Part shown: positions 36,037 through 45,078 of the stretch, one piece after another
Numbering within the stretch: the stretch's first letter is position 1
Layout of the letters: each line of letters opens with the position of its first letter
Source: Selenomonadaceae bacterium
GTDB taxonomy: Bacteria > Bacillota > Negativicutes > Selenomonadales > Selenomonadaceae
Length of the DNA stretch: 64,000 nt
Reading direction: 5' to 3'
Assembly (NCBI GenBank): GCA_017515635.1
Contig: JAFWFO010000021.1
Span: 111,971-175,970, forward strand
Notes under the pieces: generated by a model
What the model saw: the letters and a program-made list of their open reading frames with translations, nothing else
Told to the model about the DNA's origin: nothing
Databases searched by the model: none
Program-made: the position numbers and the translations under genes

Positions 36037-37148
36037 TGCTTTTGAGCGAGAAGAAAAAAATTGCTTGGCTTGATACCGTTCGAGTTTTCGCTTCCTTTGC
36101 GATTATATTTGCGCATTATCTGATGAGCGAAGGTTTTGCCGATGCCTCGTGGACGCGCAGAATTTGTTACGATTTGGCGAGTTTGGGCGTGTTTCTTTTC
36201 TTCGCGATAAGCGGATATTTGGTCGTCGGTTCGCTGGACAGATCGCCGAGTCTTTGGGAATTTTATCGGCGGCGGTTGATTCGTATCGTCGTCCCGTTTG
36301 CCGTGGCGTATATTTTTTTGGGCACGCTCTACGTTTTGGCGGGAATTTTTGAGCCGGATATTGCCGCACGTTCGCCGTTTTACAAAGCTTTTTATCGTCC
36401 CGACTACCTTAAGGATTTCATCTGCATATTCCCCGTCGACATGAATTTATTCGTGTGGCTAAAGATACCGTTTATGCCGTTTGTCGGCGAATGGTTTATG
36501 GCGGTAATAATTTTGATGTATTTAATCGCGCCGTTGCTGAAAAAATATGCGACGACTGCCCCGCTGATAACTTTGGCGGTGTCCGTTGTGATTTCCTTCG
36601 CGGTGTTTTATGCGACGGAAGAACTTTCGCAGACGGGGCGATTAGCTTACAACTGGTGGCTCGTCCTCGTGCGAATACCGGAATTTCTTTTCGGCATGAT
36701 TCTTTTCATACACCGCGAACGAATTTTGAAATTCCGTCGACAGTTTGAGCTTGCGGCAGGCGTTTGGGTTGCGGGTTGGTTAATTTATTTCGTGGCGCAA
36801 CAACCGCCCGTCGGAGCAATATTTTTCGACTGTAACCCGAAAATTTTCGCGATAACAATGCCGGTAAGTTTCCTATTTTTTTCGCTGATGGAAAGAATTA
36901 ACCGCACACCGACCGCCGTAATGGATTGGTTCAACGGCTTCAGCGGAATTTCTTACCCGATAATTTTAATTCAGCACCCGATTATTTACCTGTTCGCGGA
37001 CAAGTTCCAATTTGAAAGATTGCGCTTTTTCGGCATCATCTTCGTCATGGGAGTTTTGACGTGGCTTATCATAATTCTGAGCAGAATGTTGAATAAATTT
37101 TCTGCGCCGGCTGAAACGTTTTTCATGAAGAAGGTGAAATGGACTTGA
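36036..37148 (+). CDS. Acyltransferase-3 family membrane protein, second of three
   Basis: A 370-residue homologue of the previous gene, opening KKKIAWLDTVRVFASFAIIF then AHYLMSEG, with the same ISGYLV and IPEFLFGMI landmarks. Start choice is unclear: the ATG at 36036 overlaps the previous stop (TGATG), a GTG lies at 36033, and a TTG at 36042 gives an N-terminus like that of the third copy. It is nearer the third copy than the first at its N-terminus. Cell location and reaction are as for the family. Confidence 0.86.
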   Translation: MLLSEKKKIAWLDTVRVFASFAIIFAHYLMSEGFADASWTRRICYDLASLGVFLFFAISGYLVVGSLDRSPSLWEFYRRRLIRIVVPFAVAYIFLGTLYVLAGIFEPDIAARSPFYKAFYRPDYLKDFICIFPVDMNLFVWLKIPFMPFVGEWFMAVIILMYLIAPLLKKYATTAPLITLAVSVVISFAVFYATEELSQTGRLAYNWWLVLVRIPEFLFGMILFIHRERILKFRRQFELAAGVWVAGWLIYFVAQQPPVGAIFFDCNPKIFAITMPVSFLFFSLMERINRTPTAVMDWFNGFSGISYPIILIQHPIIYLFADKFQFERLRFFGIIFVMGVLTWLIIILSRMLNKFSAPAETFFMKKVKWT

Positions 37149-38263
37149 GTGAAAAGAAAAAAATTGCGTGGCTTGATACGATTCGAGTTTTCGCCTCCTT
37201 CGCGGTTATCGTCGGGCATTACATGACGTGCTTTGACAATTTCACCGGCTTTGACAACATGCGCTTTATATTTTTTCCTGCGGGAAATATCGGCGTGTTC
37301 GTGTTCTTCATTTTGAGCGGCTATCTGATTCCCGCGTCGCTGGAGCGGTCGAAAAGTCTTTGGGATTTTTACCGCAAAAAATTAATTCGCGTCGTAGTTC
37401 CGTTCACGGTCACTTACGTTGTCTTGGGCGCAATCCTCATGTTAATCGGCTTGTTGCAACCGTCAATCGCAATGTTTTCGCCGTTCCAACACGCGATTTA
37501 TCAAAGCGGCACGCCGTGGGGAATAATTTTTGCCATGTTCCCCGTGGACGTGAACTTGTTTAAATTTTTCGATTGGCCGCTTGCTTGGTTTGTCGGCGAA
37601 TGGTTCATGGGAGTTTTGTTATTTCTGTTTTTGATTGCGCCGCTGTTGAACAAAATGATTCGTCGCGCTCCCATTGCAACTTTGGCGGTGTCGATTGTGA
37701 TTGCGACGGCTACTTTTTACGCCTTTGAAGATTTGGCGTTGCAAGGAAGAATAGTTACTCCGTGGTGGTTCCCGATAGCGCGCATTCCGGAATTTGTTTT
37801 CGGCATGATTCTTTTCACGTACAAAGATTTTCTGAAAACACATCGGAAAAAACTTTTGCCCGCCGCTGAAATTTGGACGGTTATCGTTGGCGTGATATTT
37901 TACATATCTTACGCCGATCTGCCGTGCCCGACGATAATTTTCCGACTGTTCCCGATTGAGCCGCGTTCGTTGCTGATAGTTTTGTCGGCGACGTATTTGA
38001 TATTTGAATTCGCGAATTGGCTCAACGAAAAATTTCCGAAACCGCTTGCGTGCTTCAACGACTTCAGCGACATTTCTTACATGGCAATGATTATTCAGCA
38101 TGTTGTGTTGAATATTTTCTCGCACGAATTCGACTTTGAAGAATTTCACACGATTGGCCCGCCCGTCATGTTCGTTTTAATCGTAATAACGATTGTTTAC
38201 GGGAGCCAAGTGCTGAAAAAATTTTCAGACCCCGTAGAGCAATGGTTAATGAAACGCAAATGA
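37139..38263 (+). CDS. Acyltransferase-3 family membrane protein, third of three
   Basis: A 374-residue homologue. Opening LSEKKKIAWLDTIRVFASF then IVGHYMTC, with FILSGYLIP and RIPEFVFGMILF; about ten membrane helices. The ATG at 37139 overlaps the end of the second copy by ten bases and has AAGGTG upstream, so translation is coupled. Sequence conservation among the three is highest around the His-containing first helix and the IPEF-FGMI segment, and lower in the loop that should see the acceptor sugar. That is consistent with different acceptors. Confidence 0.87.
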   Translation: MDLSEKKKIAWLDTIRVFASFAVIVGHYMTCFDNFTGFDNMRFIFFPAGNIGVFVFFILSGYLIPASLERSKSLWDFYRKKLIRVVVPFTVTYVVLGAILMLIGLLQPSIAMFSPFQHAIYQSGTPWGIIFAMFPVDVNLFKFFDWPLAWFVGEWFMGVLLFLFLIAPLLNKMIRRAPIATLAVSIVIATATFYAFEDLALQGRIVTPWWFPIARIPEFVFGMILFTYKDFLKTHRKKLLPAAEIWTVIVGVIFYISYADLPCPTIIFRLFPIEPRSLLIVLSATYLIFEFANWLNEKFPKPLACFNDFSDISYMAMIIQHVVLNIFSHEFDFEEFHTIGPPVMFVLIVITIVYGSQVLKKFSDPVEQWLMKRK

Positions 38264-38267
38264 AGTG

Positions 38268-38276
38268 TGATATAAT
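38268..38276 (+). promoter_or_regulatory. Extended -10 promoter of the M16C peptidase gene
   Basis: TGATATAAT is an extended -10 (TGn plus perfect TATAAT); no good -35 is present. It lies 35 bases before the ATG at 38311. Confidence 0.5.
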
Positions 38277-38310
38277 TCCCCGCGAAAATATTTTTTAAAG
38301 GAGCGATTGT

Positions 38311-41235
38311 ATGGATTTGAAAATTGGCGACGAACTCAACGGCTTTCGCTTGCAAAAAATTTCTGACGTGACGGAGCTGAGCGCGAAGACTTACGAATTT
38401 GAACACGTCAAAACCGGCGCGAAACTTTTGTACCTTGCCGCAGACGACGACAACAAAGTTTTTTATATCGGCTTCCGCACGCCGCCCAAAGACGACACGG
38501 GCGTTGCGCACATCGTCGAGCATTCGGTTCTTTGCGGGTCGCGAAAATATCCGCTCAAGGAGCCGTTTGTTGAACTGGTCAAAGGTTCGCTCAACACTTT
38601 CTTGAACGCGATGACTTATCCCGACAAAACTGTTTACCCCGTCGCGAGCCGCAACGCAAAAGATTTCCGCAACCTGCAGGACGTTTACCTTGACGCGGTG
38701 TTTTATCCCGCAATGCTGTCGACGCCCGAAATTTTGATGCAGGAAGGCTGGCACTACGAACTTGACGACGCGGCCGCTCCTTTGAAATACAGCGGCGTTG
38801 TCTTCAACGAAATGAAAGGCGCGCTTTCGTCCCCCGATGACATTTTGGGCGATAAAATTCAGCGGGCGACTTTCCCGCAAAATTGTTACGGTTTTCAATC
38901 GGGCGGCGACCCCGAAGCGATTCCGAATTTGACGCAAAAAGATTTCGTCGCGTTCCATCAAAAATTTTATCACCCGTCGAACAGTTTCATTTATCTTTAT
39001 GGCGACGTGGACATTGCCGAACAGTTGGAGTATCTCGACCGCGAATATCTCAGCAAATTCGACAAGATTGAAGTTGACTCGGAAATTGCGTTGCAACCGA
39101 CTTTTGCCGAAATGAAACGCGTTGACGAAGTTTATCCGATTGGCGACGAAGAATCCGCCTACGCAAAAACTTTTCTTTCGCTCAACATCATGCTCGGCGA
39201 CGTGTTTGACGTGGAAACGACCGGGGCTTTGGGAATTTTGAGCCACGCGCTGTTTTCAAGTTCCGCCGCGCCCGTTCGCAAAGCTTTGATTGATTCGGGC
39301 TTGGGCAAAGACGTTGAAGTTTCGCTCGAAGACGATTTGATTCAGCCGACGTTCACGATAACTTTAACCGGCTCGGAAAAAGATCGCGTCGAAAAATTTT
39401 ATTCGCTCGTCACGAACGAATTACAAAAACTTGTCGACAACGGCATTGACAAAACACTGTTGCAAGCGTCGCTGAATTCGATTGAGTTCAATGTTCGTGA
39501 AGCGGATTTCGGCTCGCACCCGAAAGGTTTGATTTACGGCTTGCGACTTTTGAAAACGTGGCTTTACGGCGGCGACCCGAATCTTTATTTGCGCTACGAA
39601 GAAAATTTTGCGGCGTTCAAACGCGGGCTTGAAGGAAATTATTTCGAGACGCTCATCAAAAAATATTTCTTGGACAACCCGCACAAAGTTTTGTTGACGC
39701 TCACGCCCGATAAAAATTTCGCCAAAAAACGCGACGCCGATCAAGCAGAAAAACTTGCCGAAGTCAAAGCGAAAATGTCTCCCGCGCAGATTGACGAAGT
39801 TATCGCGACGGCAAAAAATTTGAAAGCCCGTCAGCAGGCACCCGAAACGCCCGAAGCTTTGGCGACGATACCGATTTTGAAACGCGAAGATTTGCGCAAG
39901 GAACCGGAAAAATTGCCGTTGCAATTCCGCGACTTGGACGGCACGCGAATTCTTTTAAGCCCGCTCGACACGCACGGAATAATTTACGTAACGTTTTACT
40001 TCGACGCGCTGAAAATTCCGCAAGATAAAATTTTTTACGCGTTCCTGCTTGCCGAACTTTTGGGCAACGTCGACACGAAAAAACATTCCTACGAAGAACT
40101 TTCCGTCTTGACGCATTTGCACATCGGCGGTTGCGGAGCGAACCTGCGCGCAAGCACCGAAAAAGATAAGCCGAATTCGTTCATTCCGCGCCTGAAAGTT
40201 TACGTCAAAGCTCTCGAATCCAAACTTGCCGAAATGACCGACATCATGGCGGAAACTTTCAACGACACGATTTTTACCAACAAAAAACGTCTGCGCGAAC
40301 TCGTCGAACAGGAACAACTCGGCTTTGAATTGAGCCTGCAGAATATGGCAACGTCGATAGTTTCGTCGACAATCGCGGCGTATCAAACCAAGGCGGGAGC
40401 TTACAACGCCGAAGGTTATTTGCCGTACAACAAATTCCTGAAAGATTTGCTCGCGAACTTCGACGAAAGATTTGATGAACTGGTTGCCGAACTCAACGAC
40501 GTGAAAGAACGCCTTTTGAATCGCAACGGTCTTATCGTCAGCGTGACGGCTCCGGACGCGCTTTATAAAAAATTCGTGCCGCACCTGTCGCATTTGCTCA
40601 AAAGCATGACCGTCGAAGAATTTCAGCGCGAAAATTATTCTTTCCCGTGCAAGCCGAAAAACGAAGGACTTTACACACAAAGCCGCGTGCAATACGTCGG
40701 CAAGGGTGCAAACTTTATCGAACTCGGTTACGATTACACGGGCGCACTTTTGGTGCTGGAAACGATTTTGCGCTACGAATATTTCTGGACGAAAATTCGC
40801 GTGCAGGGCGGTGCTTACGGCGCGTTTGCTTCCTTCGACAGGAGCGGCAAATTAACTTTCAGCTCGTACCGCGACCCGAACTTGACCAAAACTTTCGACA
40901 CGTTCAACAACACGGCGGATTTCCTGAAGAATTTCGACGTGAGCGATCGCGAAATGGACAAGTACATTATCGGCACGCTCAGCAAGAGTGATCGCCCGTT
41001 GTCGCCGTCACTCAAAGGACAAATTGCCGCCGAATTGTGCTTGATGAATATCACTTACGAAGACCGCAAAAAATCCCGCGACGAAATTTTGTCCGCACGG
41101 CAAGAAGATATTCGCGCACTGGCGAAACTCGTTGAAGACTGCATGAATCAAAATATTTTCTGCGTTTTCGGCAACGAACAAGTCCTCAAAGAACACGCGG
41201 AAATTTTCGGCACAGTCAAACAAGCTTTGGATTAG
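38311..41235 (+). CDS. M16C-family metallopeptidase (presequence-protease type)
   Basis: A 974-residue peptidase of the insulysin clan. The inverted zinc motif HIVEH (H67, E70, H71) lies in DTGVAHIVEHSVLCGSRKYP, followed by KGSLNTFLNAMTYPDKT and the YPVASRN stretch typical of PreP/Cym1 and the bacterial M16C peptidases. Two homologous halves form a closed chamber that degrades short unstructured peptides. No signal peptide is seen, so it is probably cytoplasmic. AAAGGAG precedes the ATG. The stop is a TAG directly followed by the TTAGGAATTAGGA-type repeat. Confidence 0.93.
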   Translation: MDLKIGDELNGFRLQKISDVTELSAKTYEFEHVKTGAKLLYLAADDDNKVFYIGFRTPPKDDTGVAHIVEHSVLCGSRKYPLKEPFVELVKGSLNTFLNAMTYPDKTVYPVASRNAKDFRNLQDVYLDAVFYPAMLSTPEILMQEGWHYELDDAAAPLKYSGVVFNEMKGALSSPDDILGDKIQRATFPQNCYGFQSGGDPEAIPNLTQKDFVAFHQKFYHPSNSFIYLYGDVDIAEQLEYLDREYLSKFDKIEVDSEIALQPTFAEMKRVDEVYPIGDEESAYAKTFLSLNIMLGDVFDVETTGALGILSHALFSSSAAPVRKALIDSGLGKDVEVSLEDDLIQPTFTITLTGSEKDRVEKFYSLVTNELQKLVDNGIDKTLLQASLNSIEFNVREADFGSHPKGLIYGLRLLKTWLYGGDPNLYLRYEENFAAFKRGLEGNYFETLIKKYFLDNPHKVLLTLTPDKNFAKKRDADQAEKLAEVKAKMSPAQIDEVIATAKNLKARQQAPETPEALATIPILKREDLRKEPEKLPLQFRDLDGTRILLSPLDTHGIIYVTFYFDALKIPQDKIFYAFLLAELLGNVDTKKHSYEELSVLTHLHIGGCGANLRASTEKDKPNSFIPRLKVYVKALESKLAEMTDIMAETFNDTIFTNKKRLRELVEQEQLGFELSLQNMATSIVSSTIAAYQTKAGAYNAEGYLPYNKFLKDLLANFDERFDELVAELNDVKERLLNRNGLIVSVTAPDALYKKFVPHLSHLLKSMTVEEFQRENYSFPCKPKNEGLYTQSRVQYVGKGANFIELGYDYTGALLVLETILRYEYFWTKIRVQGGAYGAFASFDRSGKLTFSSYRDPNLTKTFDTFNNTADFLKNFDVSDREMDKYIIGTLSKSDRPLSPSLKGQIAAELCLMNITYEDRKKSRDEILSARQEDIRALAKLVEDCMNQNIFCVFGNEQVLKEHAEIFGTVKQALD

Positions 41236-41309
41236 TTAGGAATTAGGAATTAGGAATTAGGAGTTAGGAGTTAAAATCACAACTTCAAACTCCTCACTCC
41301 TAACTCCAC
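41234..41309. repeat. TTAGGAATTAGGA-type hairpin repeat before dapA
   Basis: ttaggaattaggaattag, then gagttaggagtt, pairs with aactcctcactcctaa across a loop of about 14 bases; a 16-base stem has one mismatch. It contains the TAG stop of the peptidase gene and lies in front of the dapA ribosome site. Confidence 0.78.
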
Positions 41310-41333
41310 ATTGATTTTTTGGGAGGGCTATTG

Positions 41334-42221
41334 ATGAAAAAAATTCCATTCAAGGGCGCGGCTGTCGCGATTGTCACTCCGTTTGACGAGACGGGCATAA
41401 ACTTTGCCGAACTCGGACGCATTATCGACGACCAAATTGCCAATCAAACTGACGCGATTTGTATCACGGGCACGACGGGCGAATCCGCAACCATGAGCGA
41501 CGAAGAACACCGCGCCGCGATTAAATTCGCCGTCGAACACGTCAAAGGGCGCGTCCCCGTCATTGCGGGCGCAGGCTCCAACGAAACTTCTTACGCGATA
41601 AAACTTTCGCAGGAAGCCGAAAACGTTGGCGCGGATGCCGTGTTGATTGTCACGCCTTACTACAACAAGTGCACGCAAAACGGTCTTGTCGCGCACTACA
41701 CGAAAATTGCCGACAGTATCAATTTGCCTGTGATTGTCTACAACGTTCCTTCGCGCACGGGCGTCAACATCAAACCCGAAACTTACGCGAAACTTGCCGA
41801 ACACCCGCGCATTGTCGCGACGAAAGAGGCAAACGGCGATTTAACGTCGGTTCTTCGCACGCGCAAACTTTGCGGCGACAAACTTGCGGTTTATTCCGGC
41901 AACGACGACCAAATTATTCCGATTTTGTCGCTCGGCGGCAGCGGCGTCATTTCGGTTTTGTCGAACGTCGCGCCCCGTCAAACGCACATGATTTGCCAAA
42001 ATTATTTCGACGGCAAAGTTGACGAAGCGTCGCGCCTGCAGATTGAGTTTTGCGATTTGATTGACGCGCTGTTTTGCGAAGTCAACCCGATCCCCGTCAA
42101 AGCCGCGATGAAACTTTTGGGCTGGAATGTCGGGCAAGTTCGTATGCCGTTGAGCGAAATTGAGCCGGCGCATTTGGAACAACTCAAAGCCGCGCTTAAA
42201 GCTCACGACCTTTTGAAGTGA
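41334..42221 (+). CDS. dapA: 4-hydroxy-tetrahydrodipicolinate synthase
   Basis: A 295-residue class I aldolase that condenses pyruvate with aspartate semialdehyde, the first committed step of lysine and diaminopimelate synthesis. The pyruvate Schiff-base Lys is K164 in IVATKEANGD, the proton-relay Tyr is Y136 in VIVYNVPSRTG, and the Thr pair lies in ITGTTGESATMS. Length is typical. The ATG at 41334 has GGGAGG upstream. No other dap gene is near. Transcription probably starts within or after the hairpin repeat that precedes it. Confidence 0.96.
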   Translation: MKKIPFKGAAVAIVTPFDETGINFAELGRIIDDQIANQTDAICITGTTGESATMSDEEHRAAIKFAVEHVKGRVPVIAGAGSNETSYAIKLSQEAENVGADAVLIVTPYYNKCTQNGLVAHYTKIADSINLPVIVYNVPSRTGVNIKPETYAKLAEHPRIVATKEANGDLTSVLRTRKLCGDKLAVYSGNDDQIIPILSLGGSGVISVLSNVAPRQTHMICQNYFDGKVDEASRLQIEFCDLIDALFCEVNPIPVKAAMKLLGWNVGQVRMPLSEIEPAHLEQLKAALKAHDLLK

Positions 42222-42243
42222 TTCTGCAAAGGAGTAACTGCCA

Positions 42244-42903
42244 ATGAAAAAATTTTTAACCGTCCTGGCGACGGTGTTACTGCTGACCTCGTCGGTTGCG
42301 TTTGCGGCGTTCGAGGAAAAACTTGAGGACGGCGTTGACTTGTCGACAATCAAAAAAATAGCGATTGCAATGCCCGAATTCTACAAAGTTGAGGAACGCG
42401 AACCGACACTTGAAGAATTAATCGAAGATCTCGGCGTAGCGGGAATTGAGGCGTCGACGCTTGAAATTCTTCCGTATAACGACGTTATCGCCGCGATTAA
42501 ACGCGACACGGGTATCGACGTTCATTCGCTTGAACCTGCCGAAGCCGAAAAATTTTTCCTCAAAAACGTTAAACACTACGCGGATGTTTATCTCGTGTTG
42601 ACCGTCGCCAACAATTCCGCCAAGCCGTGGCTGTTCTATTACATTTACGACGCCAACACGACGAAACTTCTCTACACGTACAGCGTCCAAAGCCGTTTGC
42701 TCGGTCACAGCGCGAAAGATTATTTCAACTCGTCGAAGGATTTTTTCAAGCACTTTGACGACATTGCCCCGCAAAAGTTGGAAGGGCAAGCGCGCAAAGA
42801 CTTCATCGAACGCCAGAAACAAATTCGCAAGGAGAAAAGCAAAGTTCATCGCCTTGACGAAAAAACCGGCCGCAACAAAGTTGAGCTTGTTCGCAAGAAA
42901 TAA
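42244..42903 (+). CDS. Exported protein of unknown function
   Basis: A 219-residue protein with a Sec signal peptide (MKKFLTVLATVLLLTSSVAFA). The mature part starts FEEKLEDGVDLSTIKKIAIA and goes through a stretch that resembles the nucleotide-free alpha/beta fold of GNA1162/LptE-like periplasmic proteins (ADVYLVLTVANNS, FYYIYDANTTKLLYTY). The C-terminus is highly basic (KQIRKEKSKVHRLDEK and onward). I do not recognise the family. It lies 22 bases behind dapA and is closed by a terminator, so it may be co-transcribed with dapA. Confidence 0.7.
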   Translation: MKKFLTVLATVLLLTSSVAFAAFEEKLEDGVDLSTIKKIAIAMPEFYKVEEREPTLEELIEDLGVAGIEASTLEILPYNDVIAAIKRDTGIDVHSLEPAEAEKFFLKNVKHYADVYLVLTVANNSAKPWLFYYIYDANTTKLLYTYSVQSRLLGHSAKDYFNSSKDFFKHFDDIAPQKLEGQARKDFIERQKQIRKEKSKVHRLDEKTGRNKVELVRKK

Positions 42904-42924
42904 TTCCGTCACTGAAAAAAAATT

Positions 42925-42953
42925 ACCGCTCCAAAGGTTGTGAGCGGTTTTTT
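42925..42953 (+). terminator. Terminator after the exported protein
   Basis: accgctc / gagcggt stem, ten-base loop, then six T. Confidence 0.85.
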
Positions 42954-42972
42954 GTTTGTCGAAAATCATTGC

Positions 42973-43020
42973 GCATTACGAATTACGCATTACGAATTAC
43001 GCATTACGAATTCCTAATTG
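42973..43020. repeat. Tandem 14-bp repeat GCATTACGAATTAC
   Basis: Two exact units (42973-42986, 42987-43000) and a third, 12-base unit running into cctaattg. The unit is related to the TTAGGAATTAGGA elements (its tail ttcctaatt is shared). It lies between convergent genes. Confidence 0.8.
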
Positions 43021-43024
43021 CCGT

Positions 43025-43399
43025 TCATTCGCCGTAGAGAATCAAGCGCACCATTTGCCCCATCTCGGCTTTGTCGGAATATTTTTGCGGCGGGCGGCGC
43101 GTGTTGTTCGATTCAATTTCGGCGCGGGTGTCGTAGGAAAGTGTTTTCGTCGACAAAATTTCATAAGTTCGTTCGGCGTAATCGATTCGCACGTCGTAAG
43201 TGTACATCTGATTCAAGCCGGCTTTGATGACCGCCATCTTGACGTTAATCACGGAAGATTTTTCGTCGTGGATAACGCTATCGGCGTCGTAATAATAGCC
43301 CGTGTCGTCCATTGCGTCGATAAATCGCAAATCTTCCGCCGCGCAGGTTGAACAGCTCAAGGCGAGAAACAATGCCGCCGTCAAAAAAATTTTCTGCAT
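43025..43399 (-). CDS. Small exported protein, possible distant relative of the 13.5-14.6 kb pair
   Basis: A 124-residue protein with signal peptide MQKIFLTAALFLALSCSTCA. The mature part has TGYYYDADSVIHDEKSS and a beta-rich stretch ending YDVRIDYAERTYEIL, the same order of motifs (aromatic-Tyr-Asp/Asn-x-x-Ser near the start, then a strand containing the Tyr-Asp pair) as in the two secreted proteins at 13534-14618. The C-terminal KFYGELYADK stretch is missing. Function unknown. GAGGAG stands before the ATG. It is likely co-transcribed behind the YdcF gene, 11 bases upstream. Confidence 0.65.
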   Translation of the reverse strand: MQKIFLTAALFLALSCSTCAAEDLRFIDAMDDTGYYYDADSVIHDEKSSVINVKMAVIKAGLNQMYTYDVRIDYAERTYEILSTKTLSYDTRAEIESNNTRRPPQKYSDKAEMGQMVRLILYGE

Positions 43400-43410
43400 T
43401 CAATCGCTCC

Positions 43411-44175
43411 TCAAATCTTGAAAATTTCCGTGACAATCGTCCGCAAAACTTCCTGCATGACAGTCACATTGAGCAGTAACGCTTCGGATTGCGGGCGCAT
43501 CTTCGTATAGTGGAAAGTCGGGTCGCGGGCAACTGTGTAATCGGTCGGGTACGGTATCGGCAAGAAACGATTCAGTCGAAAGTTGAGCATGGCGCGGCGC
43601 ATGTGAAACGCGCTTGTCACGAGGATTGGTTTTTCAAAATTTTTTTCGCGCAGTATCGCGGCAGAATAACGGGCGTTCTGCGACGTGTTGACGCTTCGAG
43701 TTTCCGTCAAAATTTTATCTTCGGGCACGCCGAGTGATTTTAAAATTCGTGCGGCAATTTCAGCTTCCGCGCCCGAATCCGAATAGACTTGCCCGCCGCT
43801 CACCAAAATCGGCACGTTTAAAATTTTTTGCAGACGAACTGCCGCCAACAATCTGCTTGCGGGACTTGCGCACAAGACGCCGACGCCGTCCACGTCCGGC
43901 ACTTGACCAATCGCTCCGCCGCCGAGCATGACGATTACATCTGCGCCGGAACTTTCAATTTGCGCGGGCGGCGAATAAGCCGATTCGAGCCAGCCCATCA
44001 ATTTTTCTGCGACAAAACTTGTACAGAGCAGATAAAAAATTGTCGTGAATAAAAATACGGCGATTGAAAGTTTTTTGTCGACGCGGAAAAGTTTGACGAC
44101 GAGCGCGAGCATCAGGATGACGAACAGCCCCGGCGGCAAAATCCAGCTTGCGGCGAACTTCAAAGCGTAAACCAA
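43411..44175 (-). CDS. YdcF/ElyC-like DUF218 membrane protein
   Basis: A 254-residue protein of the DUF218 (SanA/ElyC/YdcF) family. Two N-terminal membrane helices (around LPPGLFVILMLALVV and IAVFLFTTIFYLLC) precede the periplasmic DUF218 domain with VIVMLGGGAIG, VPILVSGGQVYSDSGAEA, TSQNARYSAAIL and ILVTSAFHMRRAM. Relatives affect envelope polysaccharide metabolism and vancomycin sensitivity. I place the start at TTG 44175, with GGGG eight bases upstream, because the N-terminus then matches the family. The frame is open to 44673, but that part overlaps tatD in antisense. Confidence 0.8.
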   Translation of the reverse strand: MVYALKFAASWILPPGLFVILMLALVVKLFRVDKKLSIAVFLFTTIFYLLCTSFVAEKLMGWLESAYSPPAQIESSGADVIVMLGGGAIGQVPDVDGVGVLCASPASRLLAAVRLQKILNVPILVSGGQVYSDSGAEAEIAARILKSLGVPEDKILTETRSVNTSQNARYSAAILREKNFEKPILVTSAFHMRRAMLNFRLNRFLPIPYPTDYTVARDPTFHYTKMRPQSEALLLNVTVMQEVLRTIVTEIFKI

Positions 44176-44307
44176 AAAAATCACCCCGACCGAAAATCCG
44201 ATAAAAATTTCGTTTATGATATAACAGCGCGGGAAAATTTTCAACAGCGTTGCGGCGAATATAATTCGTGGTAAAATTCGGGCGAAACTTGATTGGAGGA
44301 TTGATTT

Positions 44308-45075
44308 ATGTTTATCGATACGCATTGCCATCTTGAAGACGAAAATTTTTCTGCTGACCGCACAGAGGTCGTCGAACGCGCAAAACTCGCGGGCGTCGCG
44401 CAGATTATAAATTTCGGGAGCACGCACGAAAGTTCCGCCGCTGTCACGGAGCTGACGAAAAATTTTCCCGAACTGTTCGCGGGCGTCGGCATTCACCCCG
44501 AAGAAATTGACGGCTTCGACGAAAATTCTTGCGCACGATTGGCGGAACTTGCCGCCGAAAAAAAAGTTGTCGCTATCGGCGAAATCGGTTTGGATTATCA
44601 CTGGGAAAAAGATTCGGAACGGCGATTGATTCAGCAGAAAATTTTTATCGCGCAACTTGATTTGGCTCGTCAACTGAATTTACCTGTTTGCGTTCACGAC
44701 CGCGACGCTCACGGCGACACGCTGAAAATTTTGCAGACGGAGGCTCGCGGACTTCGCGGCGTGTTGCACTGTTATTCGGGCAGTTTGGAAATTTCGCGGG
44801 AAGTTTTCAAACTCGATTGGTTTATCGGCGTCGACGGTCCTTTGACGTTCAAAAATTCCGCGAAGTTGCCCGAAGTCGTCAAAGCCGCTCCCCGTGACAA
44901 AATTTTGATTGAAACTGACGCGCCGTATCTTGCGCCCGTGCCGTTTCGCGGCAAACGCAACGAGCCGGCTTACGTCGTCGAAGTCGCAAAAAAATTGGCG
45001 GAGCTTCGCGGTGAAACTCTCGAAGAAGTCGCCGCTTACACTTCCGCCAACGCGAAAAATTTATATTCGATTTGA
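44308..45075 (+). CDS. tatD: TatD-family metal-dependent hydrolase
   Basis: A 255-residue TIM-barrel hydrolase. The metal ligands are visible: DTHCHLED at the N-terminus, IGEIGLDYH, VCVHDRDAH, LHCYSGS and LIETDAPYLAPVP. TatD proteins act as 3'-5' deoxyribonucleases in several bacteria. GGAGG precedes the ATG. It runs divergently from the YdcF gene and converges on the maf-upp fusion four bases away. Confidence 0.93.
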   Translation: MFIDTHCHLEDENFSADRTEVVERAKLAGVAQIINFGSTHESSAAVTELTKNFPELFAGVGIHPEEIDGFDENSCARLAELAAEKKVVAIGEIGLDYHWEKDSERRLIQQKIFIAQLDLARQLNLPVCVHDRDAHGDTLKILQTEARGLRGVLHCYSGSLEISREVFKLDWFIGVDGPLTFKNSAKLPEVVKAAPRDKILIETDAPYLAPVPFRGKRNEPAYVVEVAKKLAELRGETLEEVAAYTSANAKNLYSI

Positions 45076-45078
45076 TTG

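Noticed and set aside
44176..44673. N-terminal extension of the YdcF-like frame by 166 codons
   Set aside because: It lies antisense to tatD, has no ribosome site, and the family N-terminus (two helices around LPPG) begins only at 44175.
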